Source: Acinetobacter wuhouensis (GTDB taxonomy: Bacteria > Pseudomonadota > Gammaproteobacteria > Pseudomonadales > Moraxellaceae). From it: a stretch of 64,000 bases of DNA. A program made the translations under genes and the position numbers. The notes beneath the pieces are model-generated. The model saw only the letters and a list, made by a program, of their open reading frames with translations. It was not told where the DNA came from and did not search any database. This document shows, in pieces, positions 7,661-19,283 of the stretch. The number at the start of each line of letters is the position of its first letter. The first letter of the stretch is position 1. The DNA lies in the NCBI RefSeq assembly GCF_001696605.3, contig NZ_CP031716.1:992001-1056000 (forward strand), written 5' to 3'.

Positions 7661-8980
7661 TTAATTATCAGTGATTAAACTATGCTTTTTCGTGTCTTTC
7701 ATAAATACATAAGTAATCAGTGAAAGACCAATCATAAAGGTGATGTAGTAGAAAAAGTAATTTTCATGACCTGCATTTTTAAAGCTTAATGCTACAAGTT
7801 CAGCGGTCCCACCAAATAAAGTATTTGCGATTGCATAAGGTAATGCGACACCTAAGGCACGAATATGTGGCGGGAATAATTCAGCTTTTACTACAGCATT
7901 AATTGCAGTATAACCAGTCACAATGACCATCCCACTCATACATAACATGAATGCTGTGGTTGGGCTAGTCGTTGAACCAAGTCCATTAAAAATTGGAATG
8001 GTGAAAAGAACGCCCAAAATACCAAAGGTAATCATGATTGGTTTACGACCAATTTTATCAGAAAGCGCACCTACAGCAGGTTGCAATAACATGAATACGA
8101 AAATTGCAGCAGTTGTAATCTCAGTCGCTGTCGTTTTCTCAAATCCTGAGGTATTCACCAAATATTTTTGTAAATAAGTGGTAAATGTATTGAAGGCTAA
8201 AGTACCACCCGCAGTCAGCATGATGACTGTGAAAGCTTGCTTAGGATATTTGGTAAATAAAGCCAAAGCACCTGATTTTTCACCACCATTCTTTACTTGC
8301 TCTTGAGCTTGTTTTGAAGACTCAGTTTCAACCAAACCGCGACGAATCCAGAACACGACTACTGCTAATAATGCACCGATGAAGAATGGTACACGCCATC
8401 CCCATTCAGAAAGCTGACCTTCGCTTAAAGTACGTTGCAAAATAATCAGTACACACAGTGCAAGTAACTGACCTGAAATCAAGGTCACATATTGGAAGCT
8501 AGAGAAGAAACCACGATGGTTTTTACCCGCCATTTCAGTTAGGTAAGTTGCACTTGCGCCATATTCACCACCAACACTTAAACCTTGCAGTAAACGTGCA
8601 AATAAAAGCAATGCGGGTGCAAGCATACCAACACTTGCATAAGTTGGCGCACAGGCAATAATGAGCGAACCTGCACACATGAGTGAAACAGAGAGGGTTA
8701 AGCCTGATTTACGACCTTTACGGTCTGCGTATATCCCCATGACCCATGCGCCAATCGGGCGCATTAAGAAACCTAAAGCAAACACAGCAGCAGCTTGGAG
8801 GAGTTTTACAGTGTCATCACCATCTGGGAAAAATTGTGGTGCAAAATAAAGCGTGAAAGCCGCGTAGACATACCAGTCGTACCATTCGACTAAGTTACCC
8901 GCAGAGCCACCAAGGATAGATTTGAAACGAGTTTTTCTATCAAGTTGCGACGGCGCAGCCTGAGGAGATGAATTGGACAA
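7661..8980 (-). CDS. kgtP: MFS metabolite:H+ symporter, alpha-ketoglutarate permease-like
   Basis: 439 residues, 12 predicted membrane segments. The sequence closely follows the KgtP pattern of the MHS family: SAGNLVEWYDWYVYAAFTLY near the N terminus, the MFS loop motif YADRKGRKSG after helix 2, RLLQGLSVGGEYGASATYL in helix 4-5, and ALSDKIGRKP between helices 8 and 9. KgtP imports 2-oxoglutarate with protons across the inner membrane; related members carry shikimate, proline/betaine or citrate, so the exact substrate is inferred. It stands alone, with a truncated repeat immediately behind its stop and a bidirectional terminator beyond. Confidence 0.85.
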   Translation of the reverse strand: MSNSSPQAAPSQLDRKTRFKSILGGSAGNLVEWYDWYVYAAFTLYFAPQFFPDGDDTVKLLQAAAVFALGFLMRPIGAWVMGIYADRKGRKSGLTLSVSLMCAGSLIIACAPTYASVGMLAPALLLFARLLQGLSVGGEYGASATYLTEMAGKNHRGFFSSFQYVTLISGQLLALCVLIILQRTLSEGQLSEWGWRVPFFIGALLAVVVFWIRRGLVETESSKQAQEQVKNGGEKSGALALFTKYPKQAFTVIMLTAGGTLAFNTFTTYLQKYLVNTSGFEKTTATEITTAAIFVFMLLQPAVGALSDKIGRKPIMITFGILGVLFTIPIFNGLGSTTSPTTAFMLCMSGMVIVTGYTAINAVVKAELFPPHIRALGVALPYAIANTLFGGTAELVALSFKNAGHENYFFYYITFMIGLSLITYVFMKDTKKHSLITDN

Positions 8981-9395
8981 GACAATTCTCCAAAAGAATA
9001 TGCAAATACGGTCTATTTAATTTTCATTTTTGATGAAAATCTAAGCAGAAAAATCAAACAGAGAGAATTTCAGCAAGTGCTGTGGGGAGATACAAATAAT
9101 TACGGAGACCGTTATACACTTGTCGAAGTGCTGAACTTATTAGACTTTGGTCGTAATACTAGGTTGTGTGTTTTTCATCACATTAAGCCAAGTTTTATGA
9201 TAAATATAATAATTTTTTTAAAACAATAGTTTAATTTAAACTTAATGATATTTTCTAATGTGGATATTCAATTTTACGAACGATTGAAAATGTTTGAATG
9301 TGTGAAAATTACACAAATTTATTCCTTGGATTGATTGCGTATCACAAATTAATTTTGTTGAATGATCATGAGTCATGATATTAATATTGGACAAA

Positions 9396-9418
9396 TGTTC
9401 ATTTTCGAAAATAAAACA
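9396..9418 (+). promoter_or_regulatory. Candidate GlpR operator upstream of glpR
   Basis: A near-palindrome is centred on ATTTTCGAAAAT with outer TGTT and AACA arms, ending 16 bases before the glpR start. The half-site TATTTTCG (minus strand) recurs before glpD. DeoR-type GlpR proteins commonly autoregulate; binding here is inferred from the sequence match and position. Confidence 0.5.
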
Positions 9419-9434
9419 ATAAGGATCAACATTG

Positions 9435-10190
9435 ATGAGTCTAGTGATTCGACAGCAACAAATTCTAGAATTGGTCAAAGAGCGAGGCTATATCAGTATT
9501 GATGAAATTGCACAGACCTTTTCTGTCACACCGCAAACAGTTCGCCGTGACATAAACCAATTGGCAGATGCTGGGTTGTTGCGCCGTTATCATGGGGGCG
9601 CTGCTGTTGATTCGAGTGTAGCAAATACTGAATATAGTATGCGTGTTAGCCATAATTCTGAAGCAAAACAAAAAATTGCAACAGCTATTGCTCAAGATAT
9701 TCCAGATCATGCATCTATCTTTATCAATATCGGGACGACCACAGAGGCAATTGCACATGCATTATTGAACCATCATGGTCTAAAGGTGATTACCAACAAC
9801 TTGAATGTCGCTAAAATTTTGAGTGTTAAAAATGATTTTGAAGTATTGATTGCAAGTGGAAAAGTTCGTCCCGATGGTGGGGTGATAGGGCAAGCGACTT
9901 CTGATTTTTTTAAACAGTTTAAGGTCGATTATGCCTTGATTGGGATTAGTGGCATTGATGAAGAAGGCACACTTTTAGATTTTGATTTTCAGGAAGTTGC
10001 GGTTTCTCAAGAAATTATGGAAGGTGCAAGACACGTATATTTGGCAGCAGATGCCAGTAAATTTGGTCGTCATGCCATGATGCGTTTAGGTCATTTGAAT
10101 GAAATACATCGACTTTATACTGATCAAAAGCCAGCTGATCAATATTTAAAGCAAATCCAAGAGTCGGAATTGAAGTTAGTTATTGTTTAA
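9435..10190 (+). CDS. glpR: DeoR-family repressor, glycerol-3-phosphate regulon type
   Basis: 251 residues from ATG 9435 (AAGGA at 9421-9425; a TTG one codon earlier is also possible). The N-terminal winged helix is typical of DeoR ([20 protein letters not shown], then [20 protein letters not shown]). The C-terminal domain shows the sugar-phosphate sensor pattern ([36 protein letters not shown]). The adjacent glpD on the same strand and a shared operator-like sequence support GlpR: repression of glycerol-3-phosphate use, relieved by glycerol-3-phosphate. The two genes have separate upstream regions (180 bases apart). Confidence 0.88.
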   Translation: MSLVIRQQQILELVKERGYISIDEIAQTFSVTPQTVRRDINQLADAGLLRRYHGGAAVDSSVANTEYSMRVSHNSEAKQKIATAIAQDIPDHASIFINIGTTTEAIAHALLNHHGLKVITNNLNVAKILSVKNDFEVLIASGKVRPDGGVIGQATSDFFKQFKVDYALIGISGIDEEGTLLDFDFQEVAVSQEIMEGARHVYLAADASKFGRHAMMRLGHLNEIHRLYTDQKPADQYLKQIQESELKLVIV

Positions 10191-10294
10191 GTTAGAAGGA
10201 TGACTAAATGCTGATAGGGATGCTTTTCTGAAAATGTAAAATTGATCACTTTTTAATAGACTTTGTCTAAAATACACTCTATTATTTTTCTAAA

Positions 10295-10320
10295 GTGAAA
10301 ATAAACGAAAATATATTTTC
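10295..10320 (+). promoter_or_regulatory. Candidate GlpR operator / glpD promoter region
   Basis: GTGAAAATAAACGAAAATA is followed by the palindrome GAAAATATATTTTC, 35-60 bases before glpD. The reverse complement contains TATTTTCG, the half-site also present in the palindrome before glpR. The role as a GlpR site is an inference. Confidence 0.45.
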
Positions 10321-10354
10321 ATATTTTAGATCATTCTCGGCTGAATAATAGAAC

Positions 10355-11896
10355 ATGGTGATGTTTATGACACAAAATAATGAACAACAAAATTGTTATG
10401 ACATTGCTGTAATTGGCGGTGGAATTAATGGTGTAGGCATTGCAAATGATGCAGTGGGACGTGGTTTATCTGTGTTTCTTTGTGAAAAAGATGATTTAGC
10501 CAGTCATACATCTTCTGCCAGTAGTAAGTTAATTCATGGTGGTTTACGTTATTTAGAACATAAAGAATTTCGTTTGGTTCGAGAAGCCTTAGCAGAGCGT
10601 GAAGTATTATTGTCAAAAGCGCCACATATCATACGCCCAATGCGTTTTATCATGCCACATCAGCCACATTTACGACCTGCATGGCTCATTCGAACAGGTC
10701 TGTTCTTTTATGATCATTTAGGAAAACGAGAGAAGCTTGCGGGTTCGAATTTAGTTCAATTTGTACCTGAAACCAGTCCATTAAGAGATGAAATTACCCG
10801 TGGTTTTGAATATTCAGACTGTGCTGTGGATGATTCTCGACTGGTTATTCTCAATGCGATGCAAGCACGTGAGCAAGGTGCCCAAATCGTAACGCAAACA
10901 CGTTGTATTTCTGCACAGCGTGAAAATGGTGTATGGACTGTTCAGCTTGAAAATGAGCATGGTCAATATCAAATTCAAGCCAAGGTTTTAGTGAATGCTG
11001 CAGGGCCATGGGTTGCTAAATTTATTAAGCAAGATTTGCAGTTGAAATCACAATATGGCATCCGTTTGATTCAAGGTAGTCATATCATCGTGCCGAGAAT
11101 TTATGAAGGTGATAAAGCCTTTATTATGCAAAATGATGATCAGCGTATTGTTTTTGCAATTCCTTATCTAAATCAATACACCATGATTGGTACGACAGAT
11201 CGTGAATACACAGGTGATCCAAATCAAGTTGAAATTAGCCAAGATGAAATTGATTATTTATTGGATGTGTCAAATGATCATTTTAAAGTGCAATTGAAGC
11301 AAGAGGATATTATTAGTACTTTTTCAGGTGTACGTCCTTTATGTGATGATGAATCGGATAATCCTGCAGCAATTACCCGTGATTATACTTTGGCACTTTC
11401 TCAAGATCATGAAAATGAAGCACCACTGTTGTCAGTTTTCGGTGGAAAATTAACGACCTATCGAAAGTTGGCTGAATCTGCGCTCGATCAGATTAAAAAG
11501 TTTTTCCCAGAGCTTGGAAAGTCTTGGACAGAAAAAGCATTATTACCCGGTGCTGAAAATTTAGATTCAGTTGAAAGTCTTATCGTCGAAATTGAGAATA
11601 AAATTAAAGGGATTGATGCCGAAACAGCTCAACGCTGGGCGCATGCTTTTGGCACAAGAGTTTGGAAGTTTTTAGGTCATGCAACTTCGATCCATGAATT
11701 GGGTCAAGATTTTGGGCATGGTTTGTATGCGCAAGAAGTAGATTACTTAGTCGATCAAGAATGGGTGATGAACAGTCTAGATATTTTAAAACGTCGAACA
11801 AAACTTTATTTAAAATTTGATGAAAATGCAGTTCAAGCGTTGGATGAATATTTGGTCAGTTTGCATGAGAGAAGATTACAGAAGGATGTGGCGTAG
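10355..11896 (+). CDS. glpD: Aerobic glycerol-3-phosphate dehydrogenase
   Basis: 513 residues, matching the usual GlpD length of about 500. It oxidises sn-glycerol-3-phosphate to dihydroxyacetone phosphate at the inner membrane, passing electrons through FAD to ubiquinone. The FAD-binding GGGINGVGIANDAVGRG lies at about 21-37, followed by SSASSKLIHGGLRYLE (typical of GlpD), IGTTDREYTGDP and FGGKLTTYRKLAE. The start is uncertain between ATG 10355 and ATG 10367; the second has GGTGAT seven bases upstream. Its neighbour glpR and the operator-like site upstream point to induction by glycerol-3-phosphate. A strong terminator follows. Confidence 0.95.
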   Translation: MVMFMTQNNEQQNCYDIAVIGGGINGVGIANDAVGRGLSVFLCEKDDLASHTSSASSKLIHGGLRYLEHKEFRLVREALAEREVLLSKAPHIIRPMRFIMPHQPHLRPAWLIRTGLFFYDHLGKREKLAGSNLVQFVPETSPLRDEITRGFEYSDCAVDDSRLVILNAMQAREQGAQIVTQTRCISAQRENGVWTVQLENEHGQYQIQAKVLVNAAGPWVAKFIKQDLQLKSQYGIRLIQGSHIIVPRIYEGDKAFIMQNDDQRIVFAIPYLNQYTMIGTTDREYTGDPNQVEISQDEIDYLLDVSNDHFKVQLKQEDIISTFSGVRPLCDDESDNPAAITRDYTLALSQDHENEAPLLSVFGGKLTTYRKLAESALDQIKKFFPELGKSWTEKALLPGAENLDSVESLIVEIENKIKGIDAETAQRWAHAFGTRVWKFLGHATSIHELGQDFGHGLYAQEVDYLVDQEWVMNSLDILKRRTKLYLKFDENAVQALDEYLVSLHERRLQKDVA

Positions 11897-11911
11897 TTGT
11901 TATCACAAGGG

Positions 11912-11944
11912 AAAAGGTCAGTATTTAAGCTGACCTTTTTTATA
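11912..11944 (+). terminator. Terminator after glpD
   Basis: AAAAGGTCAG (11912-11921) and CTGACCTTTT (11930-11939) form a 10-bp stem followed by TTTATAA. The A-rich left side makes it usable by the convergent minus-strand gene as well. Confidence 0.85.
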
Positions 11945-11953
11945 ATGAACGTA

Positions 11954-12688
11954 TTAAGTCCAATCAAAAGTGAATAAAACTCTTTTGGTTTCAGGTTGGT
12001 AATACATCAAAATATCATCTGCACCACTTGTGCAGTATTGCCATCCTGATGCGCAAGCTATGAAATAGTAACGTCTATCTTGTTTATCATAGACATGTAC
12101 TTCTTCATCATCGGTACGGCGGTTGATAAATTGAAGATTAAAGTACTGATCAAGCGGTGAAATATAATTACTTACGCTAAATTCGCCACCAATCCAATTT
12201 AACAGGATATTGGGATGTTGTTTACGAAATTCTAGGTCAAATTTTAAATGTGATGAAGAAATCATTTCACCAGTTTCTTTAAATTGCGCTTTGACTTTCA
12301 GATAATCTTTATGCATTGCATCACTATGTGGTTGCATTTGCCCAAAACAAATTTCCTGATGGTTTTCATTTTCTAAAATAAAATATTGACGTTGTCCTAA
12401 CCATTGATAATGATTATTTTCATCGAGTTGCAAAATAAACCAATTTTGTCCTGCAAATTCATTGTGATATTCAGGAGTGTAGTCGCCTATATACGAATCG
12501 GCGGGTTCGACTGGATTTACTAGGTGAATCAACCCTTGCCATTTCGGGTTAATTGCAGAGAGGTCAATTGAGACCAGTGGCAACATATGTTTTGCAAGAA
12601 ACATATCAGAGCTTGCAAAGACTTCTTCGTTATCAGGCAAAATGGTTAAATAAGGCTGTGCTGTAGTAATGTTTTGAGTTTGTTTCAT
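11954..12688 (-). CDS. Hypothetical protein, 244 residues
   Basis: No signal peptide or membrane segment is visible. It is rich in aromatic residues and acidic patches, with short beta-like stretches (NWFILQLDENNHYQWLGQRQ, QYFNLQFINRRTDDEEVHVY, RRYYFIACASGWQYC), suggesting a soluble beta-rich cytosolic protein. The family was not recognised. It is separated from pckG by a terminator, so it is transcribed on its own. The start ATG 12688 is the only good candidate in the frame. Confidence 0.55.
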   Translation of the reverse strand: MKQTQNITTAQPYLTILPDNEEVFASSDMFLAKHMLPLVSIDLSAINPKWQGLIHLVNPVEPADSYIGDYTPEYHNEFAGQNWFILQLDENNHYQWLGQRQYFILENENHQEICFGQMQPHSDAMHKDYLKVKAQFKETGEMISSSHLKFDLEFRKQHPNILLNWIGGEFSVSNYISPLDQYFNLQFINRRTDDEEVHVYDKQDRRYYFIACASGWQYCTSGADDILMYYQPETKRVLFTFDWT

Positions 12689-12728
12689 TTCATTGGCTTT
12701 TATTTTTAGTAATAATGATTAAAACATA

Positions 12729-12756
12729 AAAAAGACCGCTGTTCAGCGGTCTTTTT
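12729..12756 (-). terminator. Terminator after pckG
   Basis: A perfect 12-bp stem AAAAAGACCGCT (12729-12740) / AGCGGTCTTTTT (12745-12756) with loop GTTC lies 18 bases beyond the pckG stop codon. It is symmetric enough to act in both directions. Confidence 0.85.
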
Positions 12757-12774
12757 AAACTTAATTAATTAAAA

Positions 12775-14607
12775 TTAAGCAGATTTTTTAACAGCTTCTA
12801 AAAGCTCATCTTGACGAGTTTTAAGCGCTTTAGGTAAACGATCACCTAATTTGTTGAACAATTCAGTATGGCTTTCAAGCTCTTTGATCCACTGATCTTT
12901 GTCTTGTGAAGTTACAAGATCAAACTGTTCTTTAGTGAAATCAGAACCAGTCCAGTTCAATTGTTCAAATGTAGGAACACGACCAATTGGCGTATCTACT
13001 GCCGTTGCACGACCTTCACAACGGTCAATGATCCACTCAAGAACACGCATGTTTTGACCAAAACCAGGCCATACAAAGTTACCTTCAGCATCACGACGGA
13101 ACCAGTTCACGTTGTAGATACCAGGAAGTTTGTTACCAGCAGCTTTTGCTTTTTCAGCAACTTCTTCACCTAGCTCTAACCAGTGAGAGAAGTAGTCAGC
13201 CATGTTGTAACCAGCAAATGGAAGCATCGCAAATGGATCACGACGAACAACACCTTGTTGACCAACAGCCGCAGCAGTTGTTTCAGAACCCATAGTTGCA
13301 GCTTTGTACACGCCATCAACCCAGTCAAATGCTTCTGAGATTAAAGGCACTGTATCTGCACGACGACCACCGAAGATGAACGCAGAAATTGGAACACCTG
13401 CTGGATTTTCCCAGTCAGCATCAATAGAAGGGCATTGACCTGCTGAAACTGTGAAGCGCGCATTTGGATGTGCAGCTTTTTCTTCACCAGTGTGTGGTTG
13501 ACCTTTCCAGTTTGTAAGGTTAGCAGGTACTTCTTTAGAAAGACCTTCCCACCAAACTTCACCGTTGTCAGTTACAGCAACGTTTGTATAGATTACGTCT
13601 TTATGAAGTGTCGCCATACAGTTTGGATTTGTTTTAGTATTTGTACCTGGTGCTACACCGAAGAAACCAGCTTCTGGGTTGATTGCATATAAGCGACCAT
13701 CTTCGCCTGGTTTGATCCAAGCAATATCGTCACCTACAGTTTCGATTTTCCAACCTTCATAACCTGCTGGTGGAATCAACATTGCAAAGTTAGTTTTACC
13801 ACAAGCAGAAGGGAATGCAGCTGCGATGTAGTGTTTTTCGCCTTGTGGATTAGTCACACCAAGGATAAGCATGTGTTCAGCTAACCAACCTTGTTGACGA
13901 CCCATAGAAGAAGCAATACGTAATGCTAGGCATTTTTTACCTAACAAAGCGTTACCGCCGTAACCTGAACCATAAGACCAGATTTCACGAGTTTCTGGAT
14001 AATGAACGATATATTTTTCAGGGTTACACGGCCAAGCAACATCTTTTTGACCAGCTGCAAGTGGAGCGCCTACAGTGTGTACACAAGGGATATAATCGCC
14101 ATCTGTACCAAGTACGTCATAAACGGCTTTACCCATACGAGCCATTTTACGCATGCTTACAGCAACATACGGAGAATCTGTTAATTCGATACCGATGTGA
14201 GCAATATGAGAACCTAAAGGACCCATAGAGAAAGGTACAACATACATTGTACGACCTTCCATAGCGCCATCAAACAAACCGTTAAGGCGAGTACGCATTT
14301 CAGCAGGAGCTTCCCAGTTGTTAGTCGCACCAGCATCTTCTTGTTTTTCAGAACAGATGTATGTACGACCTTCAACACGAGCAACGTCAGACGGATCAGA
14401 ATTCGCTAAATATGAACCAGGGTGTTTTTCTTGGTTCAAAGCTTGCATAGTGCCGTTCGCGATCATCAAGTCGATATAACGTTGATTTTCTTCTTCGCTT
14501 CCGTCACACCATTCAATTTTTGCAGGTTTAGTTAATTTAGCAATTTCTTCAACCCATGCAATGAGCTTGGGATGACGAACGAATTCTGGTGCGTTCACTT
14601 GGGTCAT
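12775..14607 (-). CDS. pckG: Phosphoenolpyruvate carboxykinase (GTP)
   Basis: 610 residues from ATG 14607, which gives the family N terminus [20 protein letters not shown] with AGG upstream. The frame extends 23 codons further upstream, but that extension is not family-like. The enzyme converts oxaloacetate plus GTP to PEP, the entry to gluconeogenesis when the cell grows on organic acids. Visible are the substrate/metal region ([17 protein letters not shown]), the GTP P-loop [12 protein letters not shown] and the following VGDDIAWI metal-binding loop. The length is that of GTP-type, not ATP-type, enzymes. Monocistronic, with a 410-bp upstream region. Confidence 0.96.
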   Translation of the reverse strand: MTQVNAPEFVRHPKLIAWVEEIAKLTKPAKIEWCDGSEEENQRYIDLMIANGTMQALNQEKHPGSYLANSDPSDVARVEGRTYICSEKQEDAGATNNWEAPAEMRTRLNGLFDGAMEGRTMYVVPFSMGPLGSHIAHIGIELTDSPYVAVSMRKMARMGKAVYDVLGTDGDYIPCVHTVGAPLAAGQKDVAWPCNPEKYIVHYPETREIWSYGSGYGGNALLGKKCLALRIASSMGRQQGWLAEHMLILGVTNPQGEKHYIAAAFPSACGKTNFAMLIPPAGYEGWKIETVGDDIAWIKPGEDGRLYAINPEAGFFGVAPGTNTKTNPNCMATLHKDVIYTNVAVTDNGEVWWEGLSKEVPANLTNWKGQPHTGEEKAAHPNARFTVSAGQCPSIDADWENPAGVPISAFIFGGRRADTVPLISEAFDWVDGVYKAATMGSETTAAAVGQQGVVRRDPFAMLPFAGYNMADYFSHWLELGEEVAEKAKAAGNKLPGIYNVNWFRRDAEGNFVWPGFGQNMRVLEWIIDRCEGRATAVDTPIGRVPTFEQLNWTGSDFTKEQFDLVTSQDKDQWIKELESHTELFNKLGDRLPKALKTRQDELLEAVKKSA

Positions 14608-15016
14608 GGTGAGGCCTATCTTAAAATATGTACTATTTTGTGTACAAATAACAATCTGAATGAAGTGGTACTCCATCCAAATATAAATATGAAAAAAAAG
14701 TGGCTGTATTAAACCATATATTCATGGAAAAAATAAGACTAAAGCCGTAAAAGATACCAAACGTAATAAAAAGGATAAGTTATTGTTTTTAAATTATTAT
14801 ATGGATAATTTGTCGAATATTTAGCACTATTCACCACAGTTATGTGTGATATTTTAATTGAGAATAATATTTATTAACAGATATTTATAAATCCATTGAG
14901 TGTTTGCTTTATCATTGATTAAATAAATGGTATTAATTCGAATTTTACATAAAGGTGCTTTTATTTGCCTATAAAATCAACGAAATTAGAGTGAATACTT
15001 CAAAATAATCAAGATT
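14608..15016. other. Intergenic region between pckG and the lipid kinase gene
   Basis: 409 AT-rich bases that must hold the divergent promoters of the two genes. A small palindrome TTGTGTACAA lies near 14638, about 30 bases upstream of pckG. No open frame, RNA gene or repeat was recognised. Confidence 0.4.
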
Positions 15017-15955
15017 ATGCGCCCAGATCTTAAACCATTATCGATGATTTACAATGAAAAATCAGGGTTTCATGCAAATGAAAAAGACGATATCTATGAA
15101 AAATTGATGACAATTTGGACATCATATGGCTTTGAAATACAGGTGTTTGACATTGCATCAGAGCAAAATATTCAAACATTAATGCAGAAAATTTATCAAC
15201 GTCATGCTGAATATTCACAACAAGGTGTGATTGTTGCAGCAGGTGGTGATGGTACGCTGAATGCTGTTGCTTCTCAAATGTTGAACCAAGCAATTCCAAT
15301 GGGAATTTTGCCATTAGGCACCTTTAATTATGTGGCACGGGTTTTACATATTCCGCTAGATATTCTCGAAGCAGCAAAAGTCATCGCCACTGGTGAGCCA
15401 CGAGCTTCACATGTGGCATGTATCAATGATCAAATTTATTTAAATAATGCCAGTCTGGGTTTGTATCCTTTATTTATCAAAAAACGTGAGGAATATAATC
15501 GTAAGTTTGGACGCTTTCCTTTAAATGCTTATACCTCCGGTTTAGATGTATTGATCCGAGATCGTAAAGAATTAAAACTAGAGGTTGAAGTTGATGGGCA
15601 AAAGTATCCCGTTAAAACACCTTTGATTTTCTTTGGAAATAACCAATTGCAATTGAAAGAGTTGAAATTGAAAATTTCTAAATGTGCTGAAATTGGTGAA
15701 ATTGCAGGTGTAGTGATTGCCAAAGGGGATAAGCGAACTTTATTTAAAACATTATTTCAAACCATTCGTGGCAAGTTAGAAAATGCATCAGATGTGTATA
15801 GTTTTGGTGCGCAAAAAGTCATTGTCTATTCAAAAAAGCCTAAACTGACCGTTGCAGTCGATGGAGAAATAGTTTCAATGACCACACCATTGTCCTTACA
15901 TGTAGAAAAGAATGCTTTGAAAATCATGGTGCCACATGCTGCTGCATCTGTCTGA
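15017..15955 (+). CDS. Diacylglycerol/lipid kinase family protein (YegS-like)
   Basis: 312 residues with the DAGK catalytic pattern: MIYNEKSG (about 10-17, the family's 'NP.sG' region), AAGGDGTLNAVAS (75-86) and GILPLGTFNYVARVLHIP, the nucleotide-binding GTxN segment. Such proteins phosphorylate lipids or related alcohols at the membrane surface; the substrate is not determinable. The 3' end overlaps the next gene by 20 bases, so the two are translationally coupled. The start at ATG 15017 lacks a strong ribosome site. Confidence 0.82.
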   Translation: MRPDLKPLSMIYNEKSGFHANEKDDIYEKLMTIWTSYGFEIQVFDIASEQNIQTLMQKIYQRHAEYSQQGVIVAAGGDGTLNAVASQMLNQAIPMGILPLGTFNYVARVLHIPLDILEAAKVIATGEPRASHVACINDQIYLNNASLGLYPLFIKKREEYNRKFGRFPLNAYTSGLDVLIRDRKELKLEVEVDGQKYPVKTPLIFFGNNQLQLKELKLKISKCAEIGEIAGVVIAKGDKRTLFKTLFQTIRGKLENASDVYSFGAQKVIVYSKKPKLTVAVDGEIVSMTTPLSLHVEKNALKIMVPHAAASV

Positions 15956-16706
15956 TTTACACTTTGGCACTGAGCGAATTGAGTGTATTCGTGCAATTGA
16001 AAAGTTTTGCACACTACATCAACCAGAAGTTGTTGTGGTGAGTGGTGATTTGACGCAACGTGCTAAATTTAAAGAATTCTTCGCGTGTAAGCAATTTCTT
16101 GAATCTTTAAAAATTCCTTATTTTGTCGTTCCGGGGAATCACGATATTCCACTCTATCATTTGTGGAACAGGGCTTTTCGCCCATTTGGCTTGTATCAGC
16201 TTTTTTTTGGAAGTTTGGAAAGCACTTTATCTACTGAACATTTTTATTTAATCGGTATTAATAGTATTCGTCGTCGCTATCATACGCGGGGTTCTATTTC
16301 AGTTGAACAAATTCAACATGTAAATCAGCAATTAGAAAATGCACCGTTAGATAAGTTTAAAATTATCGTCAGTCATCAGCCTTTTTATACGACCAATGAT
16401 GATCATCATTTAAAAGATTGTCCTGCTTTGGGACAGTTTGCGATTAAAGAATGGGGGCAACACCAGTTATTTGCTCTCTTGCACGGACATTTACATTTGG
16501 TCGCTGTTTATGATTTGAATAAAGAATTTAAATTGAATTTGAATGATCCTGTTTATGAAGTCCATGCGGGTACAGCCATATCGAGCCGCTTGCATAAAAA
16601 TATGCCGAATAGTTTTAACGTGATCCATCATGATGGCACTTTTCAGCACTATTTTTTTGATGAGCAGTTGCAAGAATTTGTTGCTAGAGAATCTTCTCCG
16701 GACTGA
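15936..16706 (+). CDS. Metallophosphoesterase (calcineurin-like)
   Basis: 256 residues with the complete family motif set: SDLHFG (6-11), GDLTQRA (37-43), PGNHD (66-70), SHQPF (146-150) and HGHLH (183-187), which together form a di-metal phosphoesterase site. There is no signal peptide; a cytosolic 3',5'-cyclic-nucleotide or phosphodiester hydrolase is likely, but the substrate is open. It overlaps the lipid-kinase-like gene by 20 bases, so the pair probably acts in one lipid or phosphate process. The start ATG 15936 places the first metal motif almost at the N terminus, as usual for the family. Confidence 0.85.
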   Translation: MLLHLSDLHFGTERIECIRAIEKFCTLHQPEVVVVSGDLTQRAKFKEFFACKQFLESLKIPYFVVPGNHDIPLYHLWNRAFRPFGLYQLFFGSLESTLSTEHFYLIGINSIRRRYHTRGSISVEQIQHVNQQLENAPLDKFKIIVSHQPFYTTNDDHHLKDCPALGQFAIKEWGQHQLFALLHGHLHLVAVYDLNKEFKLNLNDPVYEVHAGTAISSRLHKNMPNSFNVIHHDGTFQHYFFDEQLQEFVARESSPD

Positions 16707-16771
16707 TTTTGATTTGATTTGATGTAATAGAATAAAAAAAACACAAATTTAATAAAAAAAATTGCTTGTTC

Positions 16772-16800
16772 CCCTTGAAGCTATTTTTTCCATCCCCACA
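16772..16800 (+). promoter_or_regulatory. Sigma32-type heat-shock promoter of groES-groEL
   Basis: CCCTTGAAG (16772-16780) and CCCCACA (16794-16800) are separated by 13 bases, a close match to the known sigma32 consensus (CTTGAAA, 13-15 bases, CCCCAT-T). It is the best heat-shock promoter candidate before groES, yet it lies about 360 bases from the groES start because a repeat element sits in between. Confidence 0.72.
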
Positions 16801-16832
16801 AATGTGTCATACAAATATTTTGTCGATGACCA

Positions 16833-17097
16833 AGGGCGTATTGATTATTCGTCTATGTTTGCGACAACGCGTATTTTTGATGATACGAGGCGTGAAATAC
16901 GAAATTTAGTCATTCTAAATGAGTAGTTTACAACGATGTAGCAGTAAAAATACGCTAGTCCCGTAGGGTTGTGGTTAAAATGATCTCAAACTTCGTTATG
17001 AAACTATAAAATGGAACCACCATTCTCTGCGTTTCATGCCTTGTTTGATCTATTTTAACCTACAACGCAAGCCATTTATGAAAGTTCAACACGCCCT
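16833..17097 (+). mobile_element. MITE-like non-autonomous element, copy B, inside the groES leader
   Basis: 265 bp bounded by 12-bp terminal inverted repeats with one mismatch: AGGGCGTATTGA (16833-16844), and TCAACACGCCCT (17086-17097), whose complement is AGGGCGTGTTGA. There is no coding capacity. About 90 bp of the left part match copy A at 7556; a shorter element with similar ends is at 45294. No clear target duplication is seen. It lies between the sigma32 promoter and groES. Confidence 0.65.
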
Positions 17098-17159
17098 AAA
17101 TAAGAAGTCATCTTCACTCAGTAATCAATGACATTTTGACGATGTCTATGGAGTTTAAT

Positions 17160-17450
17160 ATGAGCAACATTCGTCCATTACATGATCGCGTAGTAATTCG
17201 TCGTGTTGAAGAAGAAACTAAAACTGCTGGTGGTATTTTACTTCCTGGTTCTGCAGCGGAAAAACCTGCGCAAGGCATCATCATCGCTGTAGGTAATGGT
17301 CAAGTGACTGATAATGGCGTACGTGCATTAGATGTAAAAGTTGACGATAAAGTATTGTTCGGTACTTATGCAGGTACAACTGTAAAAGTTAACGGCGAAG
17401 AACTTTTAATTATGAAAGAATCTGACATTTTAGCGGTACTAGAAGGTTAA
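17160..17450 (+). CDS. groES: Co-chaperonin GroES
   Basis: 96 residues, the standard GroES length. It is the heptameric lid of the GroEL folding chamber in the cytosol. The sequence begins [19 protein letters not shown], has the mobile loop [16 protein letters not shown] and ends [18 protein letters not shown]. The start ATG 17160 has GGAG at 17150-17153; an upstream in-frame ATG at 17136 is not supported by the family. groEL follows after 99 bases on the same transcript. A sigma32 promoter lies far upstream, separated by a repeat element. Confidence 0.98.
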   Translation: MSNIRPLHDRVVIRRVEEETKTAGGILLPGSAAEKPAQGIIIAVGNGQVTDNGVRALDVKVDDKVLFGTYAGTTVKVNGEELLIMKESDILAVLEG

Positions 17451-17531
17451 TTCAGACCATTTGATGATTCATTTTCAAATATAAAATTGAATAATCATCG
17501 TAAATATTGAAATCAGATTGTTAAAAATTAA

Positions 17532-19184
<1,653 letters not shown>

Positions 19185-19206
19185 TATCATCTCGATCTCA
19201 GATCAT

Positions 19207-19236
19207 AAAAATCCCCGCATCATGCGGGGATTTTTT
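19207..19236 (+). terminator. Terminator after groEL
   Basis: AAAATCCCCGCAT and ATGCGGGGATTTT form a GC-rich stem followed by TT. It lies about 20 bases after the groEL stop. Confidence 0.9.
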
Positions 19237-19283
19237 ATGGTGTAAATTATGAGTTAATTTGAAAAACATAATATTGAAATCAA

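Noticed and set aside
9242..9478. Minus-strand frame upstream of glpR
   Set aside because: It overlaps the glpR start and the operator-like site, with no family resemblance.
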